Source: Halioglobus japonicus
GTDB taxonomy: Bacteria > Pseudomonadota > Gammaproteobacteria > Pseudomonadales > Halieaceae
Direction of reading: 5' to 3'
NCBI GenBank assembly: GCA_902705825.1
Contig: CACSIL010000051.1
Span: forward strand, 132,331-187,475
Length of the DNA stretch: 55,145 nucleotides
In this document: positions 53,389 through 55,145 of the stretch, piece after piece
How positions within the stretch are numbered: the first letter of the stretch is position 1
Layout: each line of letters opens with the position of its first letter
Position numbers and translations under genes: made by a program
The notes under the pieces: model-generated
The model's input: the letters and a program-made list of their open reading frames with translations, nothing else
What the model was told of the DNA's origin: nothing
Databases searched by the model: none

Positions 53389-54180
53389 TCAGTTCCAAGC
53401 CATCAACAGTATCACCAGTAAAATACCGGATACGCTCGCAATAAGTAAGCTGCGCGACAAAAGCGGTTTACTGATCTGCGACAGTTCCGCCAATGGATCG
53501 CCACTGCTCCTGACGCGCCTTATTACCGGCCATTCAATCAGTGCAGAATAAATAAAACTGGCCACCGCAGCACTGCTTAATACGGCACGACCCAGGGTAT
53601 CAGCCGGCACCGTGCTCCAGAGCAGAATCACGGCCAAAGCCCCGCCTATACTGCCGGCAATACTCATAATGAGAAATTGACCGGGACTGTTACGACCGAA
53701 ATCCCAAAGATAGACAAACAGGCCCTGACGTGTGGGTATATTAATATGTGCTTTTGCAAAACGTGCGCCAAAATAGTGAAACCACTCATGGGCAAGCGTG
53801 GTGATACTGATCCCCGCGAGAGCTGCGGTTATCACACAGAGCAAGTCAGCGATCATTAGTCCGCTGAGCGTACTCCAGGTATCCGCCGCGGCGAATGACA
53901 GTATCGCTACCAGGAACACCAAGCCATGATTGCGCGCCAGTTTGGTCAGCCGTGAACGGCTCTGTTCTGGCTGGGTTGCGGATTCCGGAATCTCGTCTTC
54001 TTCCAGAGGAAAAGGCTGGCCAACGAGGGTATTCTCAGCCGCGCCCTCAAAAGAACCGGTGGCCTCAGTCGCATGCTCCGGCGTGGGCTCTTCCGGCGCA
54101 TGTTCCTCAGACACAGGCTCTTCCACTACGTGTTCTTCCACAGCATGTTCCTCGACTCGTTCGGATGACTCTGTACTCAT
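53389..54180 (-). CDS. Integral membrane protein with HEXXH motif and acidic N-terminal repeats
   Basis: About 263 residues from the ATG at 54180 (an ATG at 54195 is also possible and would overlap the upstream stop). The first 60 residues are an acidic, low-complexity run of E-E-H-x repeats (EEHAVEEHVVEEPVSEEH). Four to five transmembrane helices follow. HEWFH lies inside the second helix region, in ITTLAHEWFHYFGARFAKAH, and a later NSPGQFLIMSIAGSIGGAL helix follows. This resembles M50/DUF3267-type membrane metallopeptidases, but I cannot name the family or the third metal ligand. It follows the dehydrogenase gene by 7 bp. Confidence 0.7.
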   Translation of the reverse strand: MSTESSERVEEHAVEEHVVEEPVSEEHAPEEPTPEHATEATGSFEGAAENTLVGQPFPLEEDEIPESATQPEQSRSRLTKLARNHGLVFLVAILSFAAADTWSTLSGLMIADLLCVITAALAGISITTLAHEWFHYFGARFAKAHINIPTRQGLFVYLWDFGRNSPGQFLIMSIAGSIGGALAVILLWSTVPADTLGRAVLSSAAVASFIYSALIEWPVIRRVRSSGDPLAELSQISKPLLSRSLLIASVSGILLVILLMAWN

Positions 54181-54187
54181 AGCGATA

Positions 54188-55145
54188 CTACCCATTCTTT
54201 AACTGACCCGCTCCAGTGATTTGCGGGAGATCCAGTACTGTAACTATACCGGGTTTAGCGCCGCAGACACCCGGTAGTGCATTGACGATCCAACTGGCCG
54301 CAGAGGCATTTCCGCCACCAGCCACACCGGGCTCAAAGTGATCTTCAGCATGCACACTGACATGCAAATCCGGATCGCCACTGATAAGCACCTGATGACA
54401 ACCTTGTCCCTGCGGTGGATAGGGCCAGTGCGGCGCGCATTCATCGTCTATACGGGTGACATGCTCCAGCGCATACAGTGGCTGTCCGTTATTATAACCA
54501 AGGACCTCAAAGCGAAAAGCGCCCTGTGTGCCAGCCTCAAAAACCCCCATACCGGGAACCTCGATAGTGCGTTCCAGGGGCTCGCGCTCAACCCGCACTT
54601 CCACCTTCTCCACCGGCTTGCCGAGCGCCTCTGCGACCAACCGCACCATGGGTGCCCACACCATCTCGATAGCGAAATCATGCAACATCATCGGCAGTTC
54701 GTCCATCGATCCGCCAAATCCAATTACCTCGCGCACGACCTGCGGCTGGTCGTAGAGCGCATAGTTGAAAATCTCCCGCGTGCGAACCTCGCGAATTCCA
54801 GAGACTGCACCACTGAGCACGACCGGCAGCATATCCATAACCCACCCCGGATCTATGCCTGACACAAACAGGGATGCACCGCTTCTGGCACAGGCATCCG
54901 TCACCGGCTGTAAGGCCTCTTGTGGGCTCGATGCCGGATGCAGAAAAGCGTAGAAAGCACTGGATACCACGTTGATGCCAGCATCCAGACATGCCATCAG
55001 GTCATCCATCGCTTCGACTGGCCGAATGTCGGCAGTAGCGGTGTAAACAACAGCATCGGCACCGGTCTCCAGCACGCTGCGCCAATCGTCTGTTGCCAGC
55101 ACGCCGGTGTCTGCAACGCCCGCTATCGCGCCAGCATCCAGCCCG
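54188..55145 (-). CDS. Dihydrodipicolinate-reductase-like NAD(P)-dependent dehydrogenase, 5' end missing
   Basis: The frame is open to the window edge, so the N-terminus and part of the Rossmann fold are missing; about 318 codons are visible. The GTG at 55102 is probably internal. The visible part includes ADAVVYTATADIRPVEA and LDAGINVVSSAFYAF, typical of the DapB-like NAD(P)-binding fold. FVSGIDPGWVMDMLPVVLSG and a C-terminal catalytic domain follow. Similar proteins act as amine dehydrogenases (2,4-diaminopentanoate type) or are uncharacterised. It lies upstream of the HEXXH protein on the same strand. Confidence 0.8.
   Translation of the reverse strand, partial: GLDAGAIAGVADTGVLATDDWRSVLETGADAVVYTATADIRPVEAMDDLMACLDAGINVVSSAFYAFLHPASSPQEALQPVTDACARSGASLFVSGIDPGWVMDMLPVVLSGAVSGIREVRTREIFNYALYDQPQVVREVIGFGGSMDELPMMLHDFAIEMVWAPMVRLVAEALGKPVEKVEVRVEREPLERTIEVPGMGVFEAGTQGAFRFEVLGYNNGQPLYALEHVTRIDDECAPHWPYPPQGQGCHQVLISGDPDLHVSVHAEDHFEPGVAGGGNASAASWIVNALPGVCGAKPGIVTVLDLPQITGAGQLKNG

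Noticed and set aside
1..55145. tRNA, rRNA, CRISPR arrays, insertion sequences or phage genes
   Set aside because: I read both strands for cloverleaf ends, repeat-spacer periodicity and transposase or integrase motifs and found none that I can support.

Overview
The window reads as a chromosomal segment of a marine-type gammaproteobacterium. The GC content looks moderate (mid-50s by eye). The segment carries exosortase/PEP-CTERM genes, RecA/RecX with a gammaproteobacterial LexA box, and many oxidoreductases of the kind common in Halieaceae/Spongiibacteraceae. That placement is inference, not a database result. I see no rRNA, tRNA, CRISPR array, insertion sequence or prophage.

Region 1 (1-19945) is an exopolysaccharide / PEP-CTERM (exosortase A type) locus. 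It begins with the end of an outer-membrane barrel protein and a PEP-CTERM-like surface protein. A seven-gene minus-strand run follows (12096 down to 2576): an exported trypsin-like protease, a low-molecular-weight tyrosine phosphatase, the LuxI-related PEP-CTERM-associated acyltransferase, a ThiF-nitroreductase fusion of the Rv1355c type, a GT1 glycosyltransferase, a membrane-anchored hexapeptide-repeat acyltransferase and the TPR lipoprotein PrsT. Divergent from it is a plus-strand run: acyl-CoA ligase, PLP-dependent decarboxylase, TIGR03013-type sugar transferase, a small Arg-rich membrane protein and a GGDEF-EAL protein. The exosortase itself and the PrsK/PrsR regulators are not in the window.

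The most striking signal is regulatory. The PEP-CTERM gene and the small-protein/GGDEF-EAL unit each have a -24/-12 sigma-54 promoter (one a perfect consensus match). Each promoter is preceded, at exactly the same 85-nt distance, by a TGACA...TGTCA inverted repeat whose promoter-proximal flank is also conserved. This looks like one enhancer-binding-protein regulon joining surface-protein production to cyclic-di-GMP turnover.

Region 2 (20038-38757) is a mixed metabolic and housekeeping stretch. It holds RecQ, a class I-like HMG-CoA reductase, ArfB, an NTF2-like protein, a Tat-signal DUF1214-like protein, a ThuA-like protein, an unrecognised lipocalin-like protein, an HSL-type esterase, a lipoprotein, an aldehyde dehydrogenase, an M1 aminopeptidase, an LLM oxidoreductase, an MDR reductase with a Tat signal, a D-aminoacylase-like amidohydrolase and AlkB.

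Region 3 (39011-55145) holds a PoxB-like TPP enzyme with a membrane-anchored glutamate-synthase-like FMN protein. Next come PsiE plus a neutral ceramidase, the recA-recX unit with its LexA box and internal terminator, and a GST-like protein. The rest is a FabH-like ketosynthase with an LLM oxidoreductase, an SDR, a Spinster-type MFS transporter, a SIMPL protein, a membrane protein with an HEXXH motif, and the 3' part of a dihydrodipicolinate-reductase-like dehydrogenase that runs off the window end.
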